Shown: positions 32,309 to 44,671, counted from the stretch's first letter. The stretch: 64,000 bases of DNA from Hsuehochloa calcarea (GCA_036346395.1 CM070613.1:24174818-24238817); one strand, 5' to 3'. A program made the numbers and translations. Notes: generated by a model not told the origin, from the sequence alone.

Positions 32309-33021
32309 AGGTGCAGGCCCCACATGTTAATAATACCCGCATACTGCGGGCAATATAGATCATACTGCGGGTAAAGGGGGACAGCAGCGACGGGACGACA
32401 GATGTGCGGAGGAAGGAGTGTCTCTTATCTAGAGTAGTCATGTGGTACTAAACTTCCCACATTTCATCACATAAAATCATGAAACCCTAATTTCGGAAAC
32501 CTTACGTCCTAATTTTCGAGACCTAAACCCTTAATTTGTTGAGATAATTTCAGAACTTATAAAATTTTGTAAAAATTACACAATCAAGTCCACTATGTAA
32601 GGAGCCCAGGAAATTTTTTTATAATGTTTGGACCTCATTTTCTATATTAAAAAATTCATACAAACAATATACTTAAATGAATTTTTGTGAAAAAATCAGA
32701 AGGGATAAAATTTTGAAAAAATTATACAAATAATAAAACTATGCCGGGAGGCTCCACAAAAATTTTCATAATTTTTTGAGTTCATTTGCTATATTTAAAA
32801 ATTCTTTCAAAAAATATTATTTAATAATTTTTTTTAAAAAGCATTGCTATGCGTGGTCCCCGACAGAACACCTTCTTTGTGCTGCTGTCGGAGGCGGCAG
32901 CAGTGACTCTTCATGTCCCCGAGCGCAGCAGGTCACCCCGGGGGGTTAGATTGGGAATTTTCGTGGTAGAGAGGCTATATTTGGAATTTTGATGATCTAT
33001 GGGCCGATTTGTCTAGATTTC
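32309..33021 (-). repeat. Right terminal inverted repeat of the Pack-MULE
   Basis: Inverted partner of 28262-28936. It holds an extra insertion at about 32846-32915 (caccttctttgtgctgctgtc region) absent on the left side. Confidence 0.88.
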
Positions 33022-33030
33022 TAGTCTTTT

Positions 33031-34720
33031 GTTGGTACTTTCTAGGATAAGCTAGTTAGCCAATCTGGTAAAGATGACGCCTTACCCTGTAAATGGTAGT
33101 CTACACTAGGTCTTTTCTCCTGTCACTCATTGGCATGGGGAAGGCTGAATCTGAAGCTAGGATACAGTTCTGTGGGTGAGACATAGCCAAATTTAAGTAA
33201 TGTATCCAACGGAAGACATTGGTTAAGTGGATACTGTTTTCTCCTACTTGAATAACTGGAGAAAGGAAACATAGGTTTATTTTAAGAGCCACAAGAAATT
33301 ATGTTTTTAAAGCCTGTGCACGAAGAGTTGGTAATAGCTCTTTTCTCATACAAATATTTGTGACTCAGGTACAACATTCATTTCTGATGTAACCTAACCA
33401 AAGAGAATCCTCAAATATTGTCATTTCAATGATTTGAAGATATATTGCTAAAGAATTGTTAAGGCTCAATCTTCACAGAAGCAGTGCAAGAGTATTAAAT
33501 GTTTCCACAGAACTCGTCAGGCGTAAACTTGGTGAAATAAAAATGCCCAGTTGCCCCTGCAAAACTCAAGTTTCGTTAAAATTCATGTTTGATCCAGTTT
33601 CTTTTTTCTCTAATAGCATCAACGATATATCGCCCACTTTGTCATATATCGCCCACTTTGTGTTTAGTGACTGCTTATGTATAATGAAAACATAACTTCA
33701 TGTTCATTCAAAATATCCTCTTTCTTATCTTTACTGTGTTTAAGCCCATTGATGAACTACTTAGTGCTTCTGTATACAACCGATCCATCTGCACATTATT
33801 CAACAGATGTAGGTCAGAGGAACTAAGAAAATGACTGAGAAGTGGGAAATATTCTTGTTTCGATGCATAGCATTATACAATGGAAAATGCCATTTCGTAT
33901 TCCAGTAGGCCGGTTGGCATATACCCTATGCAGAATTCAGCTGTTTGAAGAATGCAGGTGCATCTACATCGAAGATCACATGTTTTACATAAGTTGGCAC
34001 ACAATCATATTTCTGCAACTAAATTCTTTTAAATCTTTGTGCCCAGCTAGTGGCTTGTTTGATCCTTTTAGCAATTCCTATAAAGCAATAATTATTGTTA
34101 CACTAGTCTCTCTATGGAATGGTCTGAGGGAGTATGAGATCACCGTTAAAATAGCTTTCTGAAACCACTTATAGCAAATACTGTGTACCACTAGAATGTT
34201 GCACTCTTTCCTGGTTTGGGGATTAAGATTAAGGTTAAGCGTTCTAGTTTGTCCAAGGTGAATACTAAAGATGCACAAAACTTTCACTTTTTACAGCGCT
34301 ATTTGAATTTGTTAGAACAATAGAAGGTTCATATAGGTTAGATCCACAAGGTGCTTCTTTTAGTTTATCTGACTCCTGAGTTCTAATACATCAAGAGCTC
34401 GTGGCATGTTCAGAATGACTTTCAAGTGTTTATATTCTTCAATACAACATTCTCTCTAAATGATTAATGACTGCTAGGCTGAAAACGGGGCAACCTTTCT
34501 AGTTTCCATTTTATTATATTACATGTAGTTCGAACCATGTCGACAATATATTTTCCTTGCCACTGTGCAGGGGTGGACATCAGCATAGCTTGAAGTTGGA
34601 AGAGTCATGTGATGTTGCAATCACAAACACAGTATACATGACAAGCACTGCTGGTCAGAACAAAGGCATATTATGATCCAACAGTGATTGTTAAAGGCAT
34701 TTTTTGTTAAGGTATGTTGT
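33031..34720. other. No gene recognised
   Basis: AT-rich, intron- or intergenic-like sequence with short frames only. Nothing with a recognisable domain or terminal repeats. Confidence 0.6.
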
Positions 34721-34721
34721 C

Positions 34722-34990
34722 GACCACAAGGATAAAAAAACCCAGCGGTAACCGGCCTAGACCGGTAAAAAAATATCGGACTGAAAAAGTTATAAATTTG
34801 AAATTTGAATTTAAATTGATGAACACTAACTAATTCTGGGCAGTAACCATCCGAGAACCGGCCTAATTCAAAATTTGAGTTTAAATTTTGTTTAATGAAA
34901 TTTGGCTTGTTTAAAACCGGTAACCGCCAGTAACCGGTACCGGAGGGGGTCCGATATTTTTGTTGTTTCCGGTTTTTGAATCCTTGGTCG
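34722..34990. mobile_element. MITE with ccggtaaccg motifs, about 270 bp
   Basis: The ends are inverted repeats: tgtcgaccacaaggataaaa on the left; the right end read inverted is tgtcgaccaaggattcaaaa. The interior has repeated ccggtaaccg/cggtaaccgcc and tttgaatttaaatt blocks. Similar sequence occurs at 38970-39443 and 45825-46505, so it is a repeat family in this window. The superfamily is not clear. Confidence 0.7.
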
Positions 34991-37295
34991 ACAATGATGT
35001 ATGGATCTGTTTATATATTTTAACATAGCACAAAATTAATTCCATACCAGTTTAGATTCTCTGCTGTTCTCTCAGCAAACCCCATTAATTTTCCTGGTGG
35101 CATTGAAGTTTCAATCTTGTATATTTTGATTGGTTTATTTACAATCATTCTCAGCTCTGGCATCTGTGAATCCAGTAGTTTAGAAATCATTCTTGTTTAC
35201 ATAGTCCTTGGAAACATCTTTCACCCAGAATTATTTCAGCCCATCTATATGTTCAATTTCTTTAGCCCACTTCGGTCCACTTGTTTTATGGAACTGAAGA
35301 GCATGCCATCCATGTAACAAGCCCACTTCGGCCCAAATAAACTGACCTGATTGTGTTATTAGTAAGAAAAATATAAAGAGACAAACCAAGAAAGAAACAA
35401 AAGAAGAAGAAGAAAAGAACACCTTTGAGATCTGTAAACTCGTAAATAATAATATCTTTTCCTTCTTATTGGTTGTCTTCCTTGAAAATCAGGACATGGT
35501 TTTATCACTTTCTTGAATATCGACTAGTATGTGCAATGAATTTAAGTTGTGGTTTAAATGGTGGTCTGGAATTCAGGCCCAAGGCTGCCTTGTTAATACT
35601 TCCTTCCTTCTAAATGCTTAAGCATGATTTGGTCCCATATCAATGTGCATTGCATGAATTGGCCAGCCCATTCAGCTGTTTTTATTTTCGAACATCGCCC
35701 AAGTGCTCCAAGTGTTCAACCATATGCTACAAAATGTCAAAATGTTTTACCTTGTGTCATGAATACGGGAATAGAAATAATAACTTGTGCTCTATTATTT
35801 ATTATCTCTTGTCTGTTCTTAGGATGACTTCTTCGGATAACATTGCATCTCCTGAAATCTGTTAAATTCTTGCTTCAGCTGTGTTGTCTTTCTCTTCATC
35901 GAACATTTGGGACATATTATCCCTGTATGGTATCATTTTTCTGCAGCTGATTGCTTTTTTTTATGCATTTAAACTCAAACATATCTAACTAAGCTTCGGT
36001 CACAATAAACATTTATTTCTTAGACACTTTTGCTCTAACAAGGCAACTCCTTCAAATAACTTAACGAAAAGGCTTAACTTGAACCTTTGCATAGTCTTGT
36101 GCATAATGTCACACAAGCTTAGGTACCTCACAGGTGCAAGTCATGTTGTTACGTACATGCTGTAGATATTCACAACGTTCTTGCGCTATCATGGGAGGGA
36201 CATTAATCACTATATTAAATTATTAACTAGTTGCTATTGCTTGAAAATGGAAAACAGAAACGTAACAACTAAGATTTTTTATTTTATTTTATTTGACTAT
36301 CTGCTGGAAATGGGAGTTAGACAAGGACAGTGGTGCAATTAATTATCAGCAAAATGTTCCAGTCATGATGTCAGTTTGCAAAATATGAAAGATTTTCTCT
36401 TGTTATCTGCATGTTAGGTAGCCCGGGTGATGCAATGACAAAGATCCATAGAAGCTTCCAATCCCTTGAGCCTACCATATCTTTCGTGCCTTTATCATAC
36501 CGGAGTGGCCTGGTGGGTGCACTGGAGGTTATAATATCTTTTTACTCCTTTCTCTTGTTAGGTGCCAGTTGCGAACTTGCGATGCAATGACAAAGATCTT
36601 AAGTATTTTTGCACCTGACCTACCTCGTTCTAGAAGGGCTTATTGCACTCTTCATCATTGATGTTACAGATAGATCATATATACCATCTTTCAGTTGCTC
36701 AAACTGTGGTGTTAGGTAAAGCTATACTGGGCTTTGCATCATATCCGCATGCCTACACGATATCTCACCTACTTTACTTTTTTTTGGGTTTTGCAGGGTC
36801 CTTCTCATAGATAGAACCTTCACTAGGCTTAACTCATCCTATGTAGTATGAATGTCAAAACATCTTGCTCCCTTTCTTCTCTTTTGCTTCGGAAAGTAGA
36901 TTTATCCAAAAGTTTATGTGACTTTCAGAGGAAAAAAGCAGCTGAGCACTTATCTGCCCACTCATGTCATGTGTGCAGCATGTCGGAAAAGATTGAGAGC
37001 AATTTAACATGCAGTCAAACCAGCTGGGCATTTCGCCTTGTCGATAGGGGGAATCGCACCAATTGTTCTAGTGCTCCATAATGGAGTACCTATGCCATGT
37101 CTTTGAGTGCAGCCATGAATAAAGTAGTAGTCTAATTTGAAGAAGAAAAATACCACTATACCATGTAAATATGTGCCTAATATACTGCTCTGTTCTTTCC
37201 AGATTCTGCTACTTACTGCAGTATGTGTTCTTTGAGTTGATTTCGTTGTGGGACTACTAGTACTAGCTCAATAGTTGTGAAAAAGTTACCCGTAG
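34991..37295. other. No gene recognised
   Basis: AT-rich sequence of ordinary intergenic or intron character. An 18-bp block gatgcaatgacaaagatc occurs at about 36430 and 36581. A plus-strand frame at 36848-37081 (78 codons) has balanced composition but matches nothing I know. Confidence 0.55.
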
Positions 37296-37658
37296 TGGTT
37301 AGATTTTGGGAGAGAAGAGAGACAAAGAAGATAGGAATGTGGGCTGAATAGTTAGTTATATTGCAAGAGTTGAAGGGACAATATATAGTGTACAAAAGAG
37401 AAACCTTATATTAGAAACCTTATACTAGACTACAATTGCATAACTACTCCTAATACTTACATGACTATTACATTTCTACCACACATTACACTAATACCCT
37501 TAACACCCCCGCTCAAACTCAATGCGTATGCAATAGCATTGAGTTTGAAGAGAGTAACACTAAAATAAAAGATAAATTCAAAGTCCAAGCTTGAAGATGT
37601 CAACGAAATAGTCAAATCAAGCCGATGAAGAGAGAGATAGAGACGAAGACACAAACTA

Positions 37659-37815
37659 GATCCGCCCATCCAAGAAGTGAGATGCGATGTTGAATCTGAC
37701 GCCCTACGAAGGCAAAGACGACGGATCAGATCCGCCCACCCAAGAAGTGAGGTGACGGTGTTGAATTTGATGACCGACAAAGGCAAAGACGGCGGACCAG
37801 ATCCTCTCACCACTG
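37659..37815. repeat. 70-bp tandem repeat in the LTR element interior
   Basis: The unit beginning gatccgccca(t/c)ccaagaagtga occurs at 37659 and 37729, and a partial third at 37800. The MULE inserted in this third unit; a further unit start, aagaagtgaggtgatggtgt, is at 46557 just right of the MULE. Confidence 0.85.
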
Positions 37816-37997
37816 GGAAATTTTGGTATTTCTGGCCCCTGATTTTTTTGTTGTTGCAAAACTAGCCAACTTCCGGCATAATTTGCAAAACCTGCCCGAC
37901 GTCGGGCGCGGCGGGGGACCTACCCCCTGCGTCGGGGGTTGGCAGTCCGATGGGGGGGCGGTCAGATGGGATTTGTATTATTTTTGGGAAAATCCGT

Positions 37998-38322
37998 TGA
38001 AGTATATTTTTTATAGGAGTTTTTAGATGTAGCACATGAGCTACAAAAATTATAGTTTTTTTGTGGAGCCTCTAGACATAGTGTACTTGGTTGCGTAATT
38101 TTTCCATAATTTTATCCATTCTCGGGTTTTCCATAAAATTCCCGCAAACAGTATACTTAAATGAATTTTAGAGGAAAATTCAGAATGGATGAAATTATGG
38201 GAAAATTATACAAATAAGTATACTACGTCCGGAGGCTCCACAATTTTTTTTAATATAATTTTTGGAGCTCATTCACCAGATATAAAAATTCCTATCAAAA
38301 ATATACTTCAATGGATCCTCCT
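37998..38322. repeat. Foldback unit in the left MULE TIR
   Basis: Two arms of about 155 bp, starting ttgaagtatattttttatag and ending inverted as caaaaatatacttcaatgg, face each other around tttccataaaattcccgc. The transcript would fold into a long hairpin. The same unit is at 45343-45655, with relatives at 28400-28690 and 32580-32870 in the Pack-MULE and at 43950-44430. Confidence 0.9.
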
Positions 38323-38470
38323 AAGAAAGTGTTGCACTGCTGCTACAGTGTTGCTACAGTCCATGATGTGTGCTCGCGAAAGTTTTTTTGTCTTCTGTTT
38401 TTCTTTTTTTCCCTCGCCTTTACGCCACGTTATCGTCTCGTCGAGTCACTCGTTGTTTGCATTTCCTACC

Positions 38471-38478
38471 TATTTAAG
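38471..38478 (+). promoter_or_regulatory. TATA-like box in left MULE TIR region
   Basis: cctatttaagcagacgcgcg follows a pyrimidine-rich stretch, a typical plant core promoter arrangement. It would drive the PMD gene to the right. Assigned from position and sequence only. Confidence 0.45.
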
Positions 38479-38969
38479 CAGACGCGCGCAACAGACAATT
38501 TGAGAAGCCGAAGCTCATTCCGATTAGCTAAGCAAATTCCACCAATGAACAATTATAGCGTCCGCGTGTAGAAGCTCATTCGATCGTTCTTTCACCCGCG
38601 GCATTTAATACTTTTTTTGTTCGTTAAGTACTTAATAATGCACGTACATTATATTAGGCGCACAATTATTCGGTCCGTACATTAGTTTGTGTGCATGTAT
38701 GTTACTTTCTTTGTACTGCTGTGATATAATATTTTCGTGCATGTTTTATGTGCCGCTGTAACTACACATATTTCTTAGAAATGTACGTACACAAGTATGT
38801 TGCTGCAGAAATGACCACCGTTGCCGCACGAGCACCATGCGGTGGCAACTGTTACTAGTCAATCTGTCATGTAATCTACCACCTAAATGAATTCGATAGT
38901 TATGAGTTGTTCTCTATTTGCAGCAATGGCATGTAATCTACCACCTCTACTTGAGGAGGCATGGGACGC

Positions 38970-39443
38970 CTAGCCAAGGATCCAAAAACTACTACCGGTT
39001 GAAATCCGGGCGTGGCGGTCAGAATGAGAACGTAGGATTCACGAAATCCCTAAAAAAGCGGGCCAATTTCAAAAGCGAAATTTGAATTGCCGATTTTGAA
39101 AAATCGGTCGAAATTTTGAATTGATGAATTTTGAATTAGAAAGTGTTTAATGAAGTGTATATTTAGCTCATACAATATATAATCTAGCATATTTAGCTCA
39201 TACAATACGTAATCTAACATATTGAGTATATTTGAAGTGCAAACTGGCCAGAAATAATAATTCAAGTATATTTAGCTCATACAATACGTAATCTAACACA
39301 AAATAGGCCTAAATCAACCTAGAAAGTGCATTATGCATTAAAAAATTCAAATTTGAAATATAAATTTACTGGCGATTACTGTTCACCCGGTCCCCATCGG
39401 TAAATCCGGTTACCGACGCTTATCAGCGGTAACCAGCCGGGAT
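38970..39443. mobile_element. MITE-like repeat of the ccggtaaccg family
   Basis: Left end ccaaggatccaaaaactact resembles the inverted right end of the element at 34722-34990. It contains ccggttaccg and cggtaaccagccggg near its right end and three tandem copies of atatttagctcatacaatac in its middle (39170-39290). It lies between the TATA-like box and the PMD coding region. Confidence 0.6.
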
Positions 39444-39499
39444 TTTTTTCTCTGCGCCCAACATCGCTGTCACGTTTGGATCGGTGGTGATGGGCCGCC

Positions 39500-41790
39500 A
39501 ACCCTGGTGACACGAGGACCGAGGGAGACCTGGCCGTTGGACCACCAGTATGTTGGGAGGCTTTGTCAGTCTGGGTTGATTGCGTTCGCCCGCATGCTGA
39601 ACATGGGGCAGAACCTCCTAATTGATGCCTCCCTTCTTTTCCGCCTTGGTTGATCGTTGGCGGTCGGAGACCCACATGTTCCACTTATGGTGGGGGAGAT
39701 GACCGTGACACTGCAGGACGTTAGCTTCATGATCGACCCGCCGTTGCGAGGACTTGCAGTTGTTCCCCCTCCGAGGTCACCGGAGTGGAAAGCACGTCTT
39801 GATCATCGCCGGTAGCCTATCCCTGAAAGGTGTAAGGGCGTTCCACACGCCTGGCTACGACGATTCATGCATTGCCCAAATGACAAAACAGAGGAGGTGG
39901 TTCGACGTCGCCTAATTGCATATTTGTTGTTTCTATTCGGTGGGTCATGTTCCCTAGCACGCAGGGGACATGGTGTACCCTAGTTACATTCACCTTGCGG
40001 AGTCCATCGTGGACTCCGACGATAAGGAGTGCTGTAGTACAATTGGGGTTTAGGCATCTTGTACTACTACATCTGCGGCTTTGTGACGCCTTGCGCCGTC
40101 GCCGACGGAAGCGAGCCGTGCTCTCGGATTGCCACATGCTATTGCAGCTGTGGTCGTGGGAGCGCTTCGCGGTCGGATGACCGTACTTTCGCTCCACAGT
40201 CCACCCTTACCCGCACACGGAGCATTTCTACGGTGGGGTGGACGACGAGGATCCTGTGGAAGGCCGACCATGGGATCCCGATGGACTATGGCAGTGCTGG
40301 GGTGGGCTAGGGAGAGAGCGTGTCGCATATACCCTGAGTTCCACAACGAATTCGAGGCCCTGCACGAGGACGACATAATATGGGCTCCTTGGACGGATGC
40401 CTTCGTGCAGGACACGGCGCCCAACGGCTTGAGCTCGCTATGCCACTAGGATGTGGCGTACTGGAGGGTAACTTGTCATCTGGTGTTCTCCCACATGGTT
40501 GAGCCTTACAACTCGCAACGGGTGGTGAGGCAGTTCCAACTGCACTAGGAGATCCCCCTAGCTCCAGGGCGATCGCTTGCGAGCGTAGGCACCTGTAAGC
40601 ACGTTACATTGCTTCATATTGTAGCTAAGTTATTCATTTGTTATGCCAGTACCGTAATTTATTTATTTTGTTCCACCATCAGGCAGACGAATAAGGGCGG
40701 TCGCAAGAACGATAACTGGCTTCCGACGTAGCAGTCGTGGATAGTTGCATGTCAATCTGCCTTTGATAGCATTTTCCACAAGGCACAGCCTTACGATGCA
40801 GGGACTTACGACACGTACCTGGAGTGGTACGTACGGCACACGCGGGCGAGATTGACAGGTGCGCCCCTGGCCCGACATGCAAATCCTAGCCACGTTGAAC
40901 GCTTGGGCTTGGGGCTAGACCCGCACCGTGCAGCGCGCCGTGACGAGTCGGTACGTTGAGCACGTAGAAGATAAAACACCCTCCGAAACAGGCTGAACTA
41001 AATTTTGTTTGTTTGTTCGGTAACCATGCAGTTGGACCGTTTGCAAAGCGTTGTGCAGTGCGGCCACCGGGAACTCAAGCGGGGTACGAACAACACAGTT
41101 GAACGACTTCATGCGGTTATGAAGTCTATTGTTGACGATGCTAAGCACGTCGTTCGCAGCATGAGCTGTGGAAGGCCCACCGATGTCGACTTGAGGCACC
41201 CGACGGAGTATCGTCGTGCACCCTCGCCCCCTTCATCTTCCCGTCCAAGCGAGTCGACCCAGCGGCACAGCATCGGCGGCCAATCGTTCGCGCAGTTGCG
41301 ACGCAGGGACTCTACGTTGATTCCATTGTCGTCACGGAGGTAGGAAGAGGTCGTACCAGAGAGCACGAAGGCGCAACCCAGAACCGCTGAGGTTGTACCA
41401 GATTCTCCCGCCGAGCACCACACTCTCGAACAATATCAAATGGGCGATACGACCCCATGGTATAAGTCTGGCTACACACTGTACCTCGAGCCTTCGTACA
41501 ACTACGGGTATGGGGGGCCATCCAGTTTGCAGCAGCCGGTAACAATTTTACTTAACGAAAGTACGACCTTCGTTTATATTTCTGTCCTAATAGCTCTGTT
41601 CCGCGCAGTTCACCCCGAAAGCTCAGTCAAGTTGGTGCCCTTCGAGGATCGTGCTGCGCAGCCAGGGAATTGGATCACAGAGATGTTCTCAAACGCCACT
41701 CCCCCAGGTGATCACCCCCAAGATGACGACATGTTAGGTGAGGAGCCCCGCTACGACCTGCGGCAGAACCCACGGTCACCCAGAGGCTGA
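39500..41790 (+). pseudogene. Plant mobile domain (PMD) protein gene, broken
   Basis: Readable blocks in order: LIAFARMLNMGQNLLIDASL, DRWRSETHMFHL, GEMTVTLQDVSFMIDPPLRG (39691 on), EWKARLDHR and HAWLRRFM. Then LIAYLLFLFGGS, CHMLLQLWSWERFAVG (40130-40180), YPEFHNEFEAL, NSQRVVRQFQLH and GTYDTYLEWYVRHTRARLTG. The C-terminus reads LGEEPRYDLRQNPRSPRG (41730-41787). This is the PMD family (PF10536, MAIN/MAIL1-like; many annotated in grasses as phosphatase 7 long-form homologues), often carried by transposons. Introns with GT-AG ends fit at about 40585/40594-40682, 40951-41031 and 41539-41608. At least two internal TAG codons and two or more frameshifts make it nonfunctional. The start lies upstream and was not fixed. 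Confidence 0.85.
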
Positions 41791-41835
41791 TATTCCTGTA
41801 GGAACAGATTCGTCGGAGACGACCGAAGGATCATG

Positions 41836-42076
41836 TTAGATAATATTCTTTAATACTGTATTGTACCACAGGCTAGATAACATTGCGTATGAACCAATTG
41901 AGGGAAATGCGTCGCGTGCAAATCATATAACGATGTACCGTAGCCTTCGAAACGCACACGAGTCGGAGGTTACAGTACATCGTTATATGATCTGCATACC
42001 ACACATTTCCCTCAGTTGGTTCATGCACAAGCTTATCTAACCTATCGTACAATACATTATTAAAGAACATTATCCA
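41836..42076. repeat. Long imperfect hairpin (110-bp arms, 22-base loop)
   Basis: The arm 41836-41945 (ttagataatattctttaata ... gatgtaccgtagcc) is the inverted form of 41968-42076 (ggttacagtacatcg ... aagaacattatccac) with about 80% identity; both hold gaaccaa(t/c)tgagggaaat or its complement. It lies between the PMD and GRF-like genes. It could be a small foldback MITE or a source of small RNA. Confidence 0.85.
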
Positions 42077-42332
42077 CATTAAACCGATAAATAAACAAAG
42101 AGTGTCCTATTTGATCGGGTTACATGTGATAATACCCCTCCTCCATCCCTATTGTAATAAACCCGCACATGTTTCATGTAATGCTTGTAACACTTGAAAT
42201 GTCGATAATTATCTGTATGAAAATGTACATTGCAACTTCATTGCAAACCCTAATCCATGAAACCCTAATTAGGACGTGACCTCGCTCTGCAAAGCAGGAC
42301 ATGACCACACTCTGCAAGGCAGAGCGTGACCC

Positions 42333-42456
42333 GACGAGGCAGCTTTGCGCAGCGACGTGACCTGACGAGGCAGCTTTGCGCAGTGACGTGACGCAACGAG
42401 GCAGCTTTGTGTAGCGACGTGACCTGACGAGGCAGCTTTGCGCAGCGACGTGACCC
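42333..42456. repeat. 31-bp tandem repeat, four copies
   Basis: The unit gacgaggcagctttgcgcag plus cgacgtgacct starts at 42333, 42364, 42395 and 42426, with a degenerate fifth start at 42457. It lies upstream of the GRF-like gene. Minus-strand open frames here (42174-42581 and two others) come from the repeat and are not genes. Confidence 0.92.
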
Positions 42457-42604
42457 AATGAGTCTGCTTCGAAGGGCGCGTCGCACGGACGTGAAACACA
42501 TTCGTGCCTCATCGCAATGGAGCTACTACAGTTGCGTCCGCTTTCGCTATAAATATAGTGTGACTCGGCCAGGAACTCCACACCAACAACACTACCTAGA
42601 TAAC

Positions 42605-43334
42605 ATGGATAAGGACAAGGAATGGAAGTGCATCAGCGAGATCTTGAAGGACTTGGTGGGTCCTGAAGAGACCGCCGCTCGCCACAGGGTGTATAGTCAG
42701 CAGCCTTACACACACCACCCGCCTTCCGGGTCGAGCCACACCCCCTCCTATCCCCGATGAACGTCCCCTGGAAGGGCCCCAGACGGGGGTGGCGCTACCC
42801 CTTTGCTGGTGTCGGGACGTCTGCACGCGCGTCAAATCAACCGACGAGTGGACTATTGGGCAGCGCTATTGGGTTGTCCCAAACTACTGCGCGGACTACC
42901 CCGACCGCAGGTTTGACACGCCGAGCCACAGGCAGCCGGTAATGAAATCGCATTTTAGTGCACACCACTATTTTGCTTTCCGTTACGTCGTAACCACGTC
43001 TCTCTTCCTACCGTAGTCTTCGCCGCGCCTATGCGACTTCAGCCAGTGGATCGACGACAAGATTCACCCCTACGACATGTCGATGCTGCTGACATGGAAG
43101 GGCTGGGCCAGGGAGGACTGCGAGGGCCGTGAAAGGCACCTCGAAGAGCCACAGGCTGAGATGGATGAGAAGGAGAGGCGGGAGAGGCTGCGTGAGGAGC
43201 AAGAGCGCGAGCATGCCAAGCAACGTGAAGCCGAGAGGGAGCGCAAGAGACCCGTCGCAGTGAGAGCTAAGGTGCAAGGCGAGGAGTACAACGCCGAGCT
43301 GGGCCGCAAGGGTAAATGGCCATGTTCCACGTAG
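42605..43334 (+). pseudogene. GRF-like zinc-finger/coiled-coil gene, probably broken
   Basis: An ATG at 42605 opens a short frame (MDKDKEWKCISEILKDLV). In another frame from 42789, CWCRDVCTRVKSTDEW, then QRYWVVPNYCADYPDRRFD, fits a GRF-type finger (paired Cys, aromatic, Cys, Arg-Phe). After a GT-AG intron (42939-43017) comes CDFSQWIDDKIHPYDMSML, LTWKGW, then a highly charged helix rich in Glu, Arg and Lys, including REEQEREHAKQREAERERKR. It ends with a stop at 43332-43334. Proteins of this form (zinc finger plus coiled coil) accompany PMD genes in grass transposons. The frame change between 42760 and 42789 suggests decay or an unseen intron. Confidence 0.65.
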
Positions 43335-43587
43335 TAGTTCGACCCTCTTCGTCCTACAAGTCCCATGCATTTCTAATTCTCTAAAGGTATGTGTGTACCG
43401 TCTTTGGTTCGTTAGCCTGCGTGCCATGTAACTCCTTTGTCGGATCAACTATCGTGTTATTATCGTTGCATCATTTCTCCAAAGTTCTCCAATGGAGTTG
43501 CAATACGCTAATTTTGGGAGCTCATTCATACATTAGAGTCCGACCAGCGTCAAAATCACTATTGGCTGTCCAAGATCATTTTTCAGA

Positions 43588-43885
43588 AGTAGGGAAAAGT
43601 ATAGCATATTTGGAAAATCCCACAACCTCCTCTAGACCACTAATATACTTTGTTGTCAAGATATGTATATCACCAAAATGTAACCTAGGATGTTTATATA
43701 CAAGCACGTCTCCAGAAACCTATGCATTGTCGCTGTTTAATAGAAAAGTAGGGAAAAGTATAACATATTTGGAATATCCTACAACCTCCTCTAGACCGTT
43801 AATATACCTTGCTGTCAAGACATGCATATCACTAAAATGTAACCCATGATGTTTACATACAAGCACGTCTCCAGAAAGCAACATA
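43588..43885. repeat. 159-bp tandem duplication
   Basis: agtagggaaaagtata(g/a)catat starts at 43588 and at 43747; both copies run to caagcacgtctccagaaa. Inside the MULE, downstream of the GRF-like gene. No coding content. Confidence 0.92.
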
Positions 43886-43949
43886 TTGTATATCGATGTC
43901 TCTAATGGAGTTGCAATGCAGTTTTTTTTCATACATTCCAAGTCACATG

Positions 43950-44430
43950 AAATCATGAAACCCTAATTTCCGAAACCTAAAATCCAAATTTGCGCGACCT
44001 AAATCTGTAATTCTGGAGACAATTCCAGAACACATAAAATTGTTAAAACAATACATAATCAAGTCCACTGCGTGAGGAGCCTTTAAAAAACTTCATAATT
44101 TCTGGAGCTCATTTTCTACAATTATAAATTCGTACAAACAATACACTTATATAAAATTGCGAGAAAAATTCTGAACGAATAAATTTATGACAAATTTACG
44201 CAAGCAAATACACTGTGTCAGGAGGCTTCACATAAAATGTCATAATTTTTGGAACTCATCTGCTATATTTAAAAGATCCCTCGACCACAACCGAAACCGA
44301 AACCCGGACCAGGGAGGTAAAATCGGAACGAGTAAAATTATGTTAAAAAATAGACAAGAAAGTACACCGTGTTAGGAGCATTCACATAAAATTTCATATT
44401 TTTTTGAACTCATTTGCTATATTTTAAAAA
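43950..44430. repeat. Degenerate foldback/TIR-like block inside the MULE
   Basis: Contains gaaaccctaatttccgaaac, acaatacataatcaagtcca, gtgaggagcct, aggaggcttcacataaaat and a partial second copy at 44320-44420. It resembles 32460-32870 in the Pack-MULE TIR. It may be a relic of another MULE end. Confidence 0.75.
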
Positions 44431-44671
44431 TGGTATGAACACAACCGAACATATCTCACGTTTCGTGCCTCGCAACTTCGCTACGGTCTAAAGATTTCAT
44501 CACTTTGCTATATCCGTACGAGTTACTGCGATGCAAAGACATTGAAGCGGTAATAACAACTTCTAACCGTGTACTGCGGCATATCCATGGATATGCATTA
44601 GACGGGCATACATCGTAAAAGCAGTGTAGGTAACAACGCGAATCACAACAACACTCACAGCACTACACCTT

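Larger units (their letters stand above)
28262..33021. mobile_element. Pack-MULE carrying methyltransferase gene exons, 4.8 kb
   Basis: A perfect 9-bp target duplication TAGTCTTTT lies at 28253-28261 and 33022-33030, the size made by Mutator-like transposases. The ends are long inverted repeats of about 0.7 kb: 28262 begins gaaatctggacaaatctggc, and the right end read inverted begins gaaatctagacaaatcggcc. Between the TIRs lie exons and introns of a plant PMT/DUF248 methyltransferase gene (29488-29935), with a 1.9-kb LTR-like insertion inside. No MULE transposase is present, so it moved with help from another element. Capture of genomic gene fragments with introns is the hallmark of Pack-MULEs. 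Confidence 0.88.

Noticed and set aside
42333..42456. CRISPR-like spaced repeats
   Set aside because: The 31-bp units are contiguous with no unique spacers, and the DNA is plant nuclear.
42174..42581. Minus-strand frames with repeated CAKLPRQVTS-type peptides
   Set aside because: They are translations of the 31-bp tandem repeat; no conserved gene structure.
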